This document shows, piece after piece, positions 13,456-24,433 of a stretch of 64,000 nucleotides of DNA (position 1 is its first letter; every line of letters begins with the position of its first letter). Source of the stretch: Antitrichia curtipendula (Eukaryota; Streptophyta; Bryopsida; Hypnales; Leucodontaceae); assembly GCA_951230915.1 (NCBI GenBank), contig OX579640.1:10188981-10252980 (forward strand). The letters run 5' to 3'. The notes under the pieces were generated by a model that worked only from the letters and a program-made list of their open reading frames with translations, was not told the DNA's origin and searched no databases. A program made the translations under genes and the position numbers.

Positions 13456-14405
13456 ATACATAACCAATCCTACATTTTCCTATCACAACTTCTGATCTTC
13501 ATGATGCAAGGGTGTAGGAAGCAAGTTGAAAGGAAAGAAGGTTATGAGTTGCAACTTGTCATGGCAATGGCGACAGGTTGCCAATGGGACGGTGCCACGT
13601 TAGCGTTCAAAAGCCAACAGCCGGTTATGGAGACCATCGTCATCTCCAGTTGGAGTGATTCTCACAACTCTGAGAACATCTGCAAAATACATACAATTGC
13701 CGCGAAGGTTCTCAAAACAGGCAGCCCAGCTCCAGCCCAATTTCAACGTGTACATTGGACGGAAGGCCTGCCAAAGCCGGAATCAGGCCTGGGCCCAGCC
13801 ACTGTCAACAGGGCCAACCAGCACGCGGCCTTTGGGTGCAAAGTTCGACGAGAATCCCCGACCCACTTTGAAATTCCCTCGTTTCCATGCCCTTTTTCGC
13901 CAATCTTCCCCAAATAATGGAAACTGCCCCGCGTTGTGAGAAAAACACAACTTTAGCACAAGTCCCTCTTCAGTTGCCCACATGCCCAGTCAAGAGACCA
14001 CGTTTCTTCACCACGAGATGCCAATCTCGTCCACCTACAAATACAGACCTTCGTGATCCCCATTCCTCATCTCGATCACTGGAACATTAGCAACTGGTGC
14101 AGCAGCTTCCATCAACTTCGAGCCTGCACTACGAATATCTGCAACCACATTTGTTCAAATACAGTTGCAAACACAATTAGCTGTTCGATCGATTGTATAC
14201 GAATTCCATTCGTCTAAATCGAAATTCTTTGTCACTTTGTTGAAAACCGCAGCCTGGACGTTGAACGCTTGGGGGAATACTAAGTCCGTTGAATTACGAA
14301 GCTTGACTGTGTGTAGAGTTGATTGAATTCGATTTGGGAGCAGCTAGCTAGCTAGATCCGCGATTGATTGCTGAGATCACCTAGGAACCCGAGCCGATAT
14401 ACACA
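13456..14405 (+). promoter_or_regulatory. PAL promoter and 5' leader region
   Basis: The base composition becomes more balanced than in the DNA to the left, as expected for a gene promoter. A weak TATA-like TACAAATA lies at about 14036-14043 next to a CCACCTAC motif that resembles the AC elements of phenylpropanoid genes. Open frames here (13426-13983) have no motifs and are taken as chance. Confidence 0.4.
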
Positions 14406-16595
14406 ATGGCAGCTGTGGAATTCGACTTCATGGCGTCGTCCCAGAGCTTCATGAATGCGGGATGCGAGCCCGCAGTGAAGAAACCGACGACATCCCCCAG
14501 CTTCTGCAAGAATGCTCCCCAAACAGAGGTTTCCCGAGCAGATCCGCTCAACTGGGCGAAGACGGCCGCGAAGATGCAAGGGAATCATCTGGACGAGATC
14601 AAGCAGATGGTGGTGACCTACTTCGACTCCACGGAAGTGGCGATTGAGGGCGTCAATCTCACGGTGGGACAGGTCACGGCCATTGCACGCCGGCCCGACG
14701 TGGCGGTGGTGCTGGACGCGGCCAACGCCAAGGCCAGAGTGGACGAGTCCTCCAACTGGGTGTTGACGAAGATCATGAACGGCGGGGACATCTACGGAGT
14801 GACCACGGGATTTGGCGCCACCTCCCATCGTCGCACGCAGCAAGGTGTGGAGCTGCAGCGCGAGCTCATCCGCTTTTTGAATGCGGGGGTGGTGGTGAAG
14901 GGGCACTCATTGCCTGCGGAGACCACGCGCGCGGCCATGTTGGTGCGCACCAACACCTTGATGCAGGGCTACTCCGGGATCCGTTGGGAGATTTTGGAGG
15001 CCATGGAGAAGTTGCTCAATGCGCATGTCACGCCCAAGCTGCCGTTGCGTGGGACGGTCACCGCTTCCGGGGATTTGGTGCCCTTGTCTTACATTGCGGG
15101 GCTACTCACGGGTCGACCCAACTCGCGAGCTTGCACTCTCGATGGCCGGGAAGTTTCGGCATTGGAAGGGTTGCGGATGGCGGGCGTGGAGAAGCCATTT
15201 GAATTGCAGCCTAAGGAGGGGTTGGCACTGGTCAACGGGACCGCCGTGGGGTCGGCATTGGCCTCCACGGTGTGCTTTGACGCCAACGTGTTGGCATTGC
15301 TTGCGGAAGTGTTATCCGCCTTGTTTTGTGAAGTGATGCAAGGGAAGCCGGAATTTGCCGATCCCTTGACACACAAGTTGAAGCATCACCCGGGGCAAAT
15401 GGAGGCTGCAGCGGTGATGGAGTGGTTGTTGGACGGGAGCGACTTCATGAAAGCTGCGGCCAAGCTCAACGAGACTGATCCCTTGAAGAAGCCCAAGCAA
15501 GATCGATACGCTTTACGCACTTCACCTCAGTGGTTGGGTCCCCAGATCGAGGTGATCCGCAGTGCCACGCACGCCATCGAGCGCGAGATCAACTCCGTGA
15601 ACGACAACCCCATCATTGACGCTGCACGCGGGATTGCCCTGCACGGGGGGAACTTCCAGGGCACCCCCATCGGCGTGTCCATGGACAACATGCGCCTGGC
15701 GGTGGCAGCCATCGGCAAGCTCATGTTTGCCCAGTTCTCCGAGCTGGTGAACGACTACTACAACAACGGCCTCCCTTCCAACTTGAGCGGGGGACCCAAT
15801 CCGAGCTTGGACTACGGCATGAAGGGTGCCGAGATTGCCATGGCGTCGTACCTCTCCGAGCTCAACTACCTCGCCAACCCCGTCACCACCCACGTCCAGA
15901 GCGCGGAGCAGCACAACCAGGACGTGAACTCGCTGGGCTTGGTGTCCGCGCGCAAGACGGAGGAGGCCGTGGAGATTCTCAAGCTCATGAGCTCGACCTT
16001 CTTGGTGGGGTTGTGCCAAGCCATCGACCTCCGCCATGTGGAGGAGACCATGCAGTCCGCCGTGAAGCAAGTGGTGTTGCAGGCGGCCAAGAAGACGCTG
16101 TTCATGGGCCAGGACGGCGCCCTCCTGCCGTCGCGCTTCTGCGAGAAGGACCTCCTGCTGGTGGTGGAGCGTCAGCCCGTGTTCTCGTACATCGACGACG
16201 CGTCCTCCGACACGTACCCGTTGATGGAGAAGCTGCGCGGCGTGCTGGTCAGCCACGCCCTCAAGGACGCCTCCCGCTCCGTGTTTGAGCAGATCCCCGT
16301 GTTCGAGGCTCAAGTGCAAGAGCGGCTGCGCGTGGTGGTGCCCTTGGTGCGGGAAGCTTATGACCAGAAGGGCCTTTCGGCGGTGCCCAACAGGATCGAG
16401 GCTTGCAGGACGTACCCGCTGTACCAATTTGTGAGGTCGGAGCTCGGGACGCAGTTGCTGTCCGGCTTGCAAACGGTGTCTCCCGGGACTGAAATTCAGA
16501 AAGTGTTCGAGGCGATGTCGGAGGGGAAGCTGATTCGACCTCTGTTGCAGTGCGTGCAAGGATGGACTGGCGTTCCTGGTCCATTCCCCTTGTAA
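14406..16595 (+). CDS. PAL: phenylalanine ammonia-lyase, intronless
   Basis: One uninterrupted frame of 729 residues, the usual plant PAL length. The enzyme deaminates L-phenylalanine to trans-cinnamate and opens the phenylpropanoid pathway as a cytosolic homotetramer. The self-forming MIO cofactor triad Ala220-Ser221-Gly222 is seen in [17 protein letters not shown]. The catalytic Tyr loop ([15 protein letters not shown], Tyr130) and the Phe157-Leu158 pair (IRFLNAG) that favours Phe over Tyr are present. The C-terminal shielding domain and the [13 protein letters not shown] stretch are intact. The chosen ATG is the first in frame and gives a typical variable N terminus. Angiosperm PALs usually carry one intron, so its absence suggests an early-diverging plant or a retrocopy. 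Antisense frames up to 427 residues here are codon-bias shadows. Confidence 0.97.
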   Translation: MAAVEFDFMASSQSFMNAGCEPAVKKPTTSPSFCKNAPQTEVSRADPLNWAKTAAKMQGNHLDEIKQMVVTYFDSTEVAIEGVNLTVGQVTAIARRPDVAVVLDAANAKARVDESSNWVLTKIMNGGDIYGVTTGFGATSHRRTQQGVELQRELIRFLNAGVVVKGHSLPAETTRAAMLVRTNTLMQGYSGIRWEILEAMEKLLNAHVTPKLPLRGTVTASGDLVPLSYIAGLLTGRPNSRACTLDGREVSALEGLRMAGVEKPFELQPKEGLALVNGTAVGSALASTVCFDANVLALLAEVLSALFCEVMQGKPEFADPLTHKLKHHPGQMEAAAVMEWLLDGSDFMKAAAKLNETDPLKKPKQDRYALRTSPQWLGPQIEVIRSATHAIEREINSVNDNPIIDAARGIALHGGNFQGTPIGVSMDNMRLAVAAIGKLMFAQFSELVNDYYNNGLPSNLSGGPNPSLDYGMKGAEIAMASYLSELNYLANPVTTHVQSAEQHNQDVNSLGLVSARKTEEAVEILKLMSSTFLVGLCQAIDLRHVEETMQSAVKQVVLQAAKKTLFMGQDGALLPSRFCEKDLLLVVERQPVFSYIDDASSDTYPLMEKLRGVLVSHALKDASRSVFEQIPVFEAQVQERLRVVVPLVREAYDQKGLSAVPNRIEACRTYPLYQFVRSELGTQLLSGLQTVSPGTEIQKVFEAMSEGKLIRPLLQCVQGWTGVPGPFPL

Positions 16596-19500
16596 TTTCT
16601 TCCCTGAGATAACAGGGATTCTTTCGTTCCTTTCGTCACTTAGCCACACTTGTACATTCACGTAAGTAAGTAGAGATTCTCTCAGTCCTAATCGGATTCG
16701 TGAGGCCATTTTCGAGGCACAGATTGTGACTCGTGTACATTTGATGAGCACTGGGTTCCACATTGGGCCGTGCTTGAGCCTTTTATAACATGTTTTGGAC
16801 GTCACAATGGGCGTCTACATTTTCAATTCAGGAGGTTGTCAATGGAACTTGGTGGAGTGCCACCGTGGTTGTCATTGGAATTTACATGCATTGTCGTCTC
16901 CCGATTGCAGTAGTAGTTCTCAGGAGTTGGCATTCAGACCAGTTTCTTCTTAATAACCTTCCTTCCGAACTGGAACACGAGAAAAGTTGCATGATCACAT
17001 AGACCGACCTGTAGAAGAGAAAAGAACGCTGGCCAGGGAGAAATTGAAGCACTGGTTTTCTGGTCTGATGTCCTGGAAGTTGAAATGAGTCGACATCTGC
17101 TGTCCTGCATACATGCTCACGTTTTCTGTCGCAAATCTGATGCTTAACTGTCAACTTGAAACTCAGGTATCCACATAGCAGTTTCTGCACGATTGCGCAA
17201 TTGGTTGGCTTTAAGTTTGATGGCTTCGAGTTAATATTTAGCTTCAGTCAAACAAACAAGGAGTTATCCAGCACAACGCCACGATGGGGAAAGCCTATAC
17301 GTTCAAATTAAAAATGTTCAACCTTGAACATGTCCGCCCAGCAATTAAGTTCGGGGTAAGTTCTCATTCTCATCTTCGATGTCGCCTCCGTGTTCGGTAT
17401 ATATCTTCGCTCTCCTCATATAAAACGGTTCAATATCATCTACTCTTCCAAGCTTATCCAATATGAGTTGTGAATTAAGCCCAAGCTTTGGACTATCTGG
17501 GCTTAAATTCTTCATCGACGTCCACCTTGCTGCAATAATCTAGATTGCTCGGTTTTTCTTCTGAAACTCTGCAATCAAAATATTTGCATGATCGAAACAT
17601 CAGTGTGGTGCTGAACGATATCTGCGTGACACTAGTTAGACAGAAACGTTCAGGCACAGAATTCTGAAAGTCATACCTACTCCTTCTGCCACTGAATCCC
17701 TCTGGCAGGACTGTGAAAAAGCTGGAAGACCGTTCACACTCTTGACACCTCCTTTTCTCAAAACTCCGGCCATTCTTTTGAATTCCGGGTTCTTGGAGGG
17801 GCATTACAAACGTTGGAAACCTGCAAAGAAGAGAATCTCCTCATTGAACAGGCTTCATGCCTGAAGCAAGTTCGAGTATGGACAGCTACACCTTGCTCCA
17901 CCACAACTTGACGAACTTGTGGGCAATAAACTCTCTGCAAGCACTAGACTTCAGTTATTGAACCACGAATGCTCTACCGATTGAGCTCATTCCAAACACT
18001 CTCAACCCTAAATTCAGGGTCATCGGCCGCAAGTTTTGAGAGTTTTTTTCAACTTCATTTTCACTCCTCCGGTATGTACAGCAATGGCGGAGACCACTCT
18101 GACTTTCTTCTCTCGAGGTGAAAATGCATAATGCCAACGCAGGTTTTTGAAGTTGAAGTGGCAATGGGACTGTGACTAGAGCCCATAATACTAACCTTTC
18201 TTAAATTCTCTTACTAATCTGATTCAAAAAATATGCAATCAACGGGATGCCCATAAGGCCATAAGGTCCCTTCTGTTTCGAAATCCTTAAATCAACTGAA
18301 AGTATCATGAAGTCTTACACTTGACACTATGTCTCATAATGTAAGCTCTAGAGCAATATCTAGTCCATATCACAAGAAACATTTTCAATGTTCCCTGTAG
18401 GCACTATAACAAAAATCCCCTCCGAGAATTTAGTTTTTTGGCCTTTTTTCAAGTACATAGGGAATGTAGCTCTCACAAGGAAATGTGAGAAAGGAAATTT
18501 TGTGCATTTTTCAGGGGGAAATTTGTGCATTTTTCAGTGATGTCCCCACCTCCAAATCTATTGAATTTGTGAAATTTAATATTTCAGAATGTAGATTTAT
18601 GCCTCCAAAATCTAAGCTTAATGTAGATTTTAGCTTGCATAATCAATACAATTTATAGATTTTGAAAGCTGAAATCTGACGGAAATGTAGATATTGAGTT
18701 TCCAATCTTATTGATTTGGACATTTCAAAATATGTACATTTCAGATTTGCACATTTCAAAATCTCTTAGATTGTACATACTCTAGAGAAAAGTTGGATTA
18801 TTGTGAAATCAATGGAATTCATTGCTTTGGAGATTACATGACAATTTACAAGTCTTATGTGTCCAACCTCACCATACCCTTGACAATTGATATGGGACAA
18901 TTTCATCTTCTAAAATCTATCAAATATCAGGTGGAAAAAACATTGAAATGTAAAATGTATACAAAGTCTACCAATTTGAATTTTACACAGGGAATTTGGA
19001 GAGAATTTATGAATTACTTGCAAAGAAAATCCATGGTTTTTTCTTGTATAGGAATTCTTTGAAGATCCCTCCATGGTGACATTAGAACACAGGGAAACAT
19101 GAAAACTAGGAGAAACTTGCAGGGAAAAACTGCAGAATATCCAAATTAGTCGGAGGGAATTCCAAGAAAGTCTGTTGTGTATCACGTGTGATTTTTGGGG
19201 TTCTGAAAGCCTCCCACAACATTCACATCCTCCTCAGCAGCTTGCAAACGTTGCCACGATTCTTCGGTTTGAAGTTTTCCATAATCGTGGTCGCCCTGCC
19301 TTCAATGCATTGATGCCAGTTACATGGCAGATCGAAAAGCACATATGTATCAAACTTTGGAACTGTGAAAGAGTTCCGTGCCACCAACTCTTCACAAATG
19401 TGTTTAGATTCCATGACTGCCACAGTGTCCAGGGACGACAGACTTTGCACGTTTCTTTGCATGTGCAACTGGAGTCGACTGTTATATTTGAGTTAATCTG

Positions 19501-19675
19501 GTCCCTCAGTAAAATCTGACAAGCATGACCTTACACCAACGCGATCTGTTGAATGTTGCGAATTAGAGTTGACACTGTAGATCGTTAGCTCCATGATTCA
19601 CTGAAAGTGATACACTTCATGTTATACGCTATACAGTGAAGCCCTAACTAGCTCCTATTGTACAGAAGGCAGCAC
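16596..19675. other. intergenic between PAL and CHX, no protein gene seen
   Basis: Includes the PAL 3' untranslated region and flank. Apart from a tRNA-like fragment near 17960 nothing is recognised. The stretch 18530-18790 is built of short AT-rich words (ACATTTCA, GTACAT) without clear order. Confidence 0.45.
17962..17995 (-). other. tRNA D-arm-like fragment (box A)
   Basis: The reverse complement contains TGAGCTCAATCGGTAGAGC, which matches the D arm and pol III box A of many tRNAs. The following bases do not fold into a normal anticodon arm, and a clean box B is not placed at the right distance. It may be a tRNA relic or the head of a decayed SINE. Confidence 0.35.
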
Positions 19676-22600
19676 TCATCGTGAGGATAAAGAATCCTCC
19701 AGATCATGAAGTGCCCTTACGACGCTGCTTTGAGTTGCCCGAGAATATTCACATTCGCAGTGGTACCCGTCTTTGTTCCCACAGGGCGTGGAATCATCGA
19801 CAGAGGAAATGGAAGATCCCAGATCCATTTTTTTGACAACAGGGTGCAAGTTCCGATGAACATCGAGAGTGTTTGCAGATCTGGAGCTCCAGTGGTTGGC
19901 AAAATTGTGCTGCTTGACCACCAGCAGTGACGCGTGCATGTGGAAGTGCTTCTTGGACACCAAAAAATCTCCCAAGGGCCCGAGGCCATGATCCTCCACA
20001 TCAAGGAAGGCACAGGATTGAATGACAGGGCTGGCGGGATGCGAGTGCAACCCAGTGATGATCAAGTCATTGGGTTGCGCAAAATGGAACACGTCAAGGA
20101 CAGAGTCCTCGAGGTTCTGCGTCTCAATTACTTTGAGTGTCAACTTTCTACAGCTGATTTTATACTCGCCGTTGCGTTTTAGGTCATCATCGTCTTCTAC
20201 TTCTTCTGCAGCTTCCAAGATCGGAGCTAGAGCTTGCATATCCAAGTGTCTCTCACTTTGCGACTCGATTATGTCCATGGAGATGTGAGCTTCTTCCGTG
20301 GACTGTGTTTTGCTTGCATCCATCTGCCCATTTGGTAAGTAGTCTCCACTGTCTTGCTTGCGTGGAACGGATCTCTGGGTGCCGATCCATGGCGCCTGGA
20401 AGAAACTCAAAACTTCACAAGCGAACCATGTGAAACCGGACCAGACTCGTGTAGCAACTGATTGAGTTTGCGAGTGTGACGTGAACAGGTGGCTTGAAAT
20501 GTTTCTGATGTTGCCCAAGTGTTGGTTCCCCAAACCTTGAATCACAAATTGGATCACCGTGAGGCTGATACTGCCATGTTGCAACATGCGGCGTGCCAGC
20601 ATTAGGGCTTCCCAGTCATCCGAGCCTCCGAAGAATAAGACGTAAATTTGTTGTGAGCAATTAGTCGAGGTGGTATCCAAGCCATTGTCAAGAAGTAGTC
20701 CAACTGAGCAGGGAGGGTTTTGCAACACCTTCATGTTCACTTCCTTCATCCCGACATGACTGTCTCAAAGCTTCCGTCGTAACGTTGGCGCATGTGAAAG
20801 GGGAGCAACAGGAAATTCACACGGTTGGCGCATGAGGTGTTGCAGATGTCGATGTGCATGTTGTGGAAAGCACTGACGGCGACAGTGGTTTTCACTCTCA
20901 CTCGGCTCAGCTGGGAGTAGGTTTGGAATGCTACTTCCACTTCGTCCAACTCTGAACTGCCTTGAAAGCACAGATCAGATGGATTTTGTTATTGCAAAGA
21001 AAATCAAGCTCGAATGCACCAACCTATCTTTTCCATGGTGTCCATTGCTATCTTTTATGACGATCTTAACACATTCCATGAGTGCACCTAATTTACTCTT
21101 CATTTGACAGCATACACAATACTGTCCAGGATATGATCTAGACTCAATCACCATGTCTGAGAATAGTCTGCAACAACATGCTACTTCCTCTCAAGTGTCA
21201 ATCCAGGAGCTACTGTGAGGGAGCACTTGAATTGAGTGATGTCAGGGACTTCTTTTTCCCAGACTCTGCAACTCAAGATGTGAGAGGTTTCAAAGAAGGA
21301 AGACTTCTGAAGATCGGAGCATGTTTTGAATCTCATGGGGGTTTTAAACATTTATTGAGTAGGTCATATATGGAATTTCTTTTGTTCAATGTTAGGGTTT
21401 AGGGTTTTAGGGTTTAGGATCTGTAAGAGATGCTCTTCCCTGATTCTTCTGAGATAAGTTTTCTCACCATCTGAATTCTATTTTCCCCAATAGGACTAAT
21501 CGATTTGGTCATTTTAGAAGCATGAATCCTTCGCCTTTGGGGGGGAATGTAGATTCGAATTGCTTTCTTGTGCAATGGCTTTCTAATTGAATTCAGACTA
21601 CTGTTTTCTGCAGATATTGATTAGGACGTTGTTGCTACTCTTGTGAATTGAGGAAGAGGTTTACGGATGGTGCAATACATCACCTCTCGCTTGGAAAACG
21701 ACAAGGACATCCGGATAGACGATAGTCGTTCCGAACTTTCGATCAGGTGAAGCACATACGCTCTCCGTGACTTGAAGTCTTTCCCTCTTGTGATTTCAAT
21801 CATGTTTCTCATGGAAGGGATGTTCCATGACCCAACAGGACAAAGCAGCCTACGTAGTTCATCCTTATCATCCCCAGCGTCGATACTGCGTCTCACGTAA
21901 GGTGGAATGTCACGAGCTGGTGAATAGATCCACATTACGACTGGCGTTGTTATGAAGGTGGTCACGAGGGCCATGATCACCAATATGGCAAATATTTCTT
22001 CACCTATGACCTGCAGGTGAACTTGGGCAACACTGAAGGTTTGTCAACACAAGAAACTTGGTAATAGAGTTTTAAGACCTACTTATTTTCTTAGTCGTGG
22101 TGACTCTGAAGATGTAGGAAACGTGTTAAAGTCTGACTGAGAGGACGAAGCAAGAGCTCTAACTTACCCCTTTTGAAAGACCGATGTTCAGGACTATGAG
22201 TTCCACCAGACCTTTGGTGTTCATGAGAAAGCCCAGGGCCAAAGCCTTGCAATTCTCCACACCCCAAAGCTTGGCCACAATAAATGTCCCCAGCACTTTT
22301 CCTATGCATGCTGTTGCTAGCACTATGATGAGAATCAACACTGCACCAGAAACGTAAGTTGCATTATTCAGATTGTCTTTGTTTGCCATTCATTTGATAA
22401 TTGTTTATATAATGTGAGACTAGCATTTCGGGGTAAGTTTTTGCCGTGAGATTCGCTTGAGAATTCTTTCAACCTCAAAGCATAGAGCTCATAACCGGTC
22501 TCACTGTTAGCTAGTGAAGGTCCTTGACGTTCTTGTGATTCTTGTTGTTCTAACAAAATGGATACTAAGAAAGAAAGGTCTCATACCTGCAGTTCCATTG

Positions 22601-24433
22601 TTCATTGCAGACAGGTGCGTCTTCAGTCCAGAAGATGCGAAGTAGAGGGGCAAGAAGAGGATGCTCACGTAGTCTTCTACCTTCTCAATCAGTATTGCTG
22701 CACAGAAAGAAATCAATCCTTTAAATTTACTGTCAGTTGAGTTTGAACAACAAATTCGTTGCACTCTCTGTTGACTGATGAAGATGTACACCTATTCCAA
22801 GTTTATGATATCTGAAGCCAGCACCAAATAGAGATTTTAAAATTTGTATTAGTGACACGAACTTCTAGAGCCGTTTGTATCGTGATTGTAATGTAGAGGG
22901 GAAGGCCAATCTAAGTACCTGCGAATCGGCTGTCCTTAGGGATGATGAGCCCGCAGATGAAGGCTCCAAAAATGACATGAATACCAATTAAATCAGTGAG
23001 AAACGCCGCACCAAGAACAAGAAAAAGAGTCATTGCCACAACAGGCTCCGGAGGAAGCTCCCTGTAATGGGCCAGTGCATACGTAATCGGTGAAACGACC
23101 AAAAACATGAGGGCAAGAAAGGCTATGCCGAGGAGTGACACCCACAGTGCCACCAGTGGATTTGATTTTGAATTCGTTACAGCTACTGCCAGAGCCAAAA
23201 GCACCCATGCAACCACGTCGTTTATTGCGGCTGCCGACATCGCCATTTGACCAATCTGCGAATGAAGAGACTGTTGGGTAAGCTCGTTCAACCTTAAGAA
23301 TGATTCACTGATTTTTTTTATCACAGTTCACGGATGTCAAGTGATTAAGTCCAACAGGATTGAGATTTCATGGTTTAAAGTGAACAATTTGATTCAAATC
23401 CATAAAAAGCAAGAAAATAAAGATGAGGCCAAACTTATATTACCAGAATCAATGAAGAACATTGCAGGTGCTGGTCAAAATAACAATAGGAATGGACAAC
23501 ACACATTCTTTTTATGACGTACTCTAAATTGCCACGAAAGATAAGCTCGAAGCCTCTTGATCCTTCAGGCTCACAGCTCACAAAGTTCTCATGCTGACGA
23601 CATTCTCGTGCAGCTCACACTACCGAATTCAAGAGATTTCCTCAGATCAACGCCTAAAGTGAGATAGAGTTTAGCTTGGCATACCTCAGTGTTGAGAAGT
23701 TTGCGCTCTGTCAGAATGCGGGCGAGAACGGGGAAAGCAGTAATTGAGAGCGCTACGCCAAGGAACAATGTGAAGGTCCCAAAGTTTTGACCCAACTCCG
23801 GCAGAAGAACTTTGCATATGATGTATGATGCTACTGTCCCAAGTCCAAACGGGAGGATCATGCCTGCTGCTACCATCCATACTGTCATTACTCCCGACCT
23901 GCAGTGAACAAACGTCCAGGTGAAGCCAAAAGCAATCATTTCTAATTGCTTCAATAGTAGAAATCAAACCTGCCTCCCAACTATTTGTGCCAGTTCAGTT
24001 CGATTTGAATCATCTTGTGAAAACCATAATTGAGATGGAGCCAAAATTTACATCATTAGAATCAGCTAAGACAATTGTACATGCTGGTTAAAACTGAATA
24101 TGGAATTGGAATAAAGAAAGTCTCCATATGACCGACTCGAAACTGCCGGCAAAAGCAAACGTGAGTCCCGATTTGGAGCTTTGGTTCTGACTGCTGACAA
24201 AGTTTGGAACACGATACAGAGAAACAGGGCAAGATGAAAAGTCAGTGGAGAGTTTCAGTACTTTCGAATTTTTGTGATATTGAGTTCCAATCCCACGAGG
24301 AAAAGGAAGAAGATGAGGCCCAATTCCGCGATAGTCTCCAGCACAGTCAAAGAGCTTTGAGGGAAGATAGTGTTTGCAAAGCCGGGAATGTGGCCGAAGG
24401 CTGTTGGTCCCAACAATATTCCTCCCAAAATTT
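19676..24433 (-). pseudogene. CHX-type cation/H+ antiporter, disrupted
   Basis: Exons with matching GT/AG sites and phases: 24262-24433, 23685-23898, 22919-23255, 22587-22697, 22168-22340, about 21710-22010 and 19676-20956. The joined product matches the plant CHX branch of the CPA2 family. Recognisable parts are [45 protein letters not shown] (with the family's Asn-Asp pair), [25 protein letters not shown], and the soluble tail with VNFLLLPFH and LFFGGSDDWEALMLARRM. Such proteins exchange K+ or Na+ for H+ in endomembranes or the plasma membrane. Two defects: the exon for the first membrane segments was not found upstream, and at 20746-20749 the tail frame ends in TGA while homology continues one base out of phase. 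The donor of the sixth exon is uncertain. It could be a pseudogene or a live gene with a sequence error and a distant first exon. Confidence 0.85.
21392..21418 (+). repeat. short interstitial telomere-like repeat
   Basis: About four units of the plant-type TTTAGGG repeat with one extra T, inside or beside an intron of the CHX gene. Shorter runs occur near 31896 and 40113. Confidence 0.6.

Noticed and set aside
13426..13983. Overlapping open frames upstream of PAL
   Set aside because: No motif or homology seen; the region behaves as a promoter and leader.
15522..16805. 427-codon open frame antisense to PAL
   Set aside because: It lies opposite the GC-rich PAL exon; codon bias of PAL keeps the antisense frame open. 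No domain resemblance.
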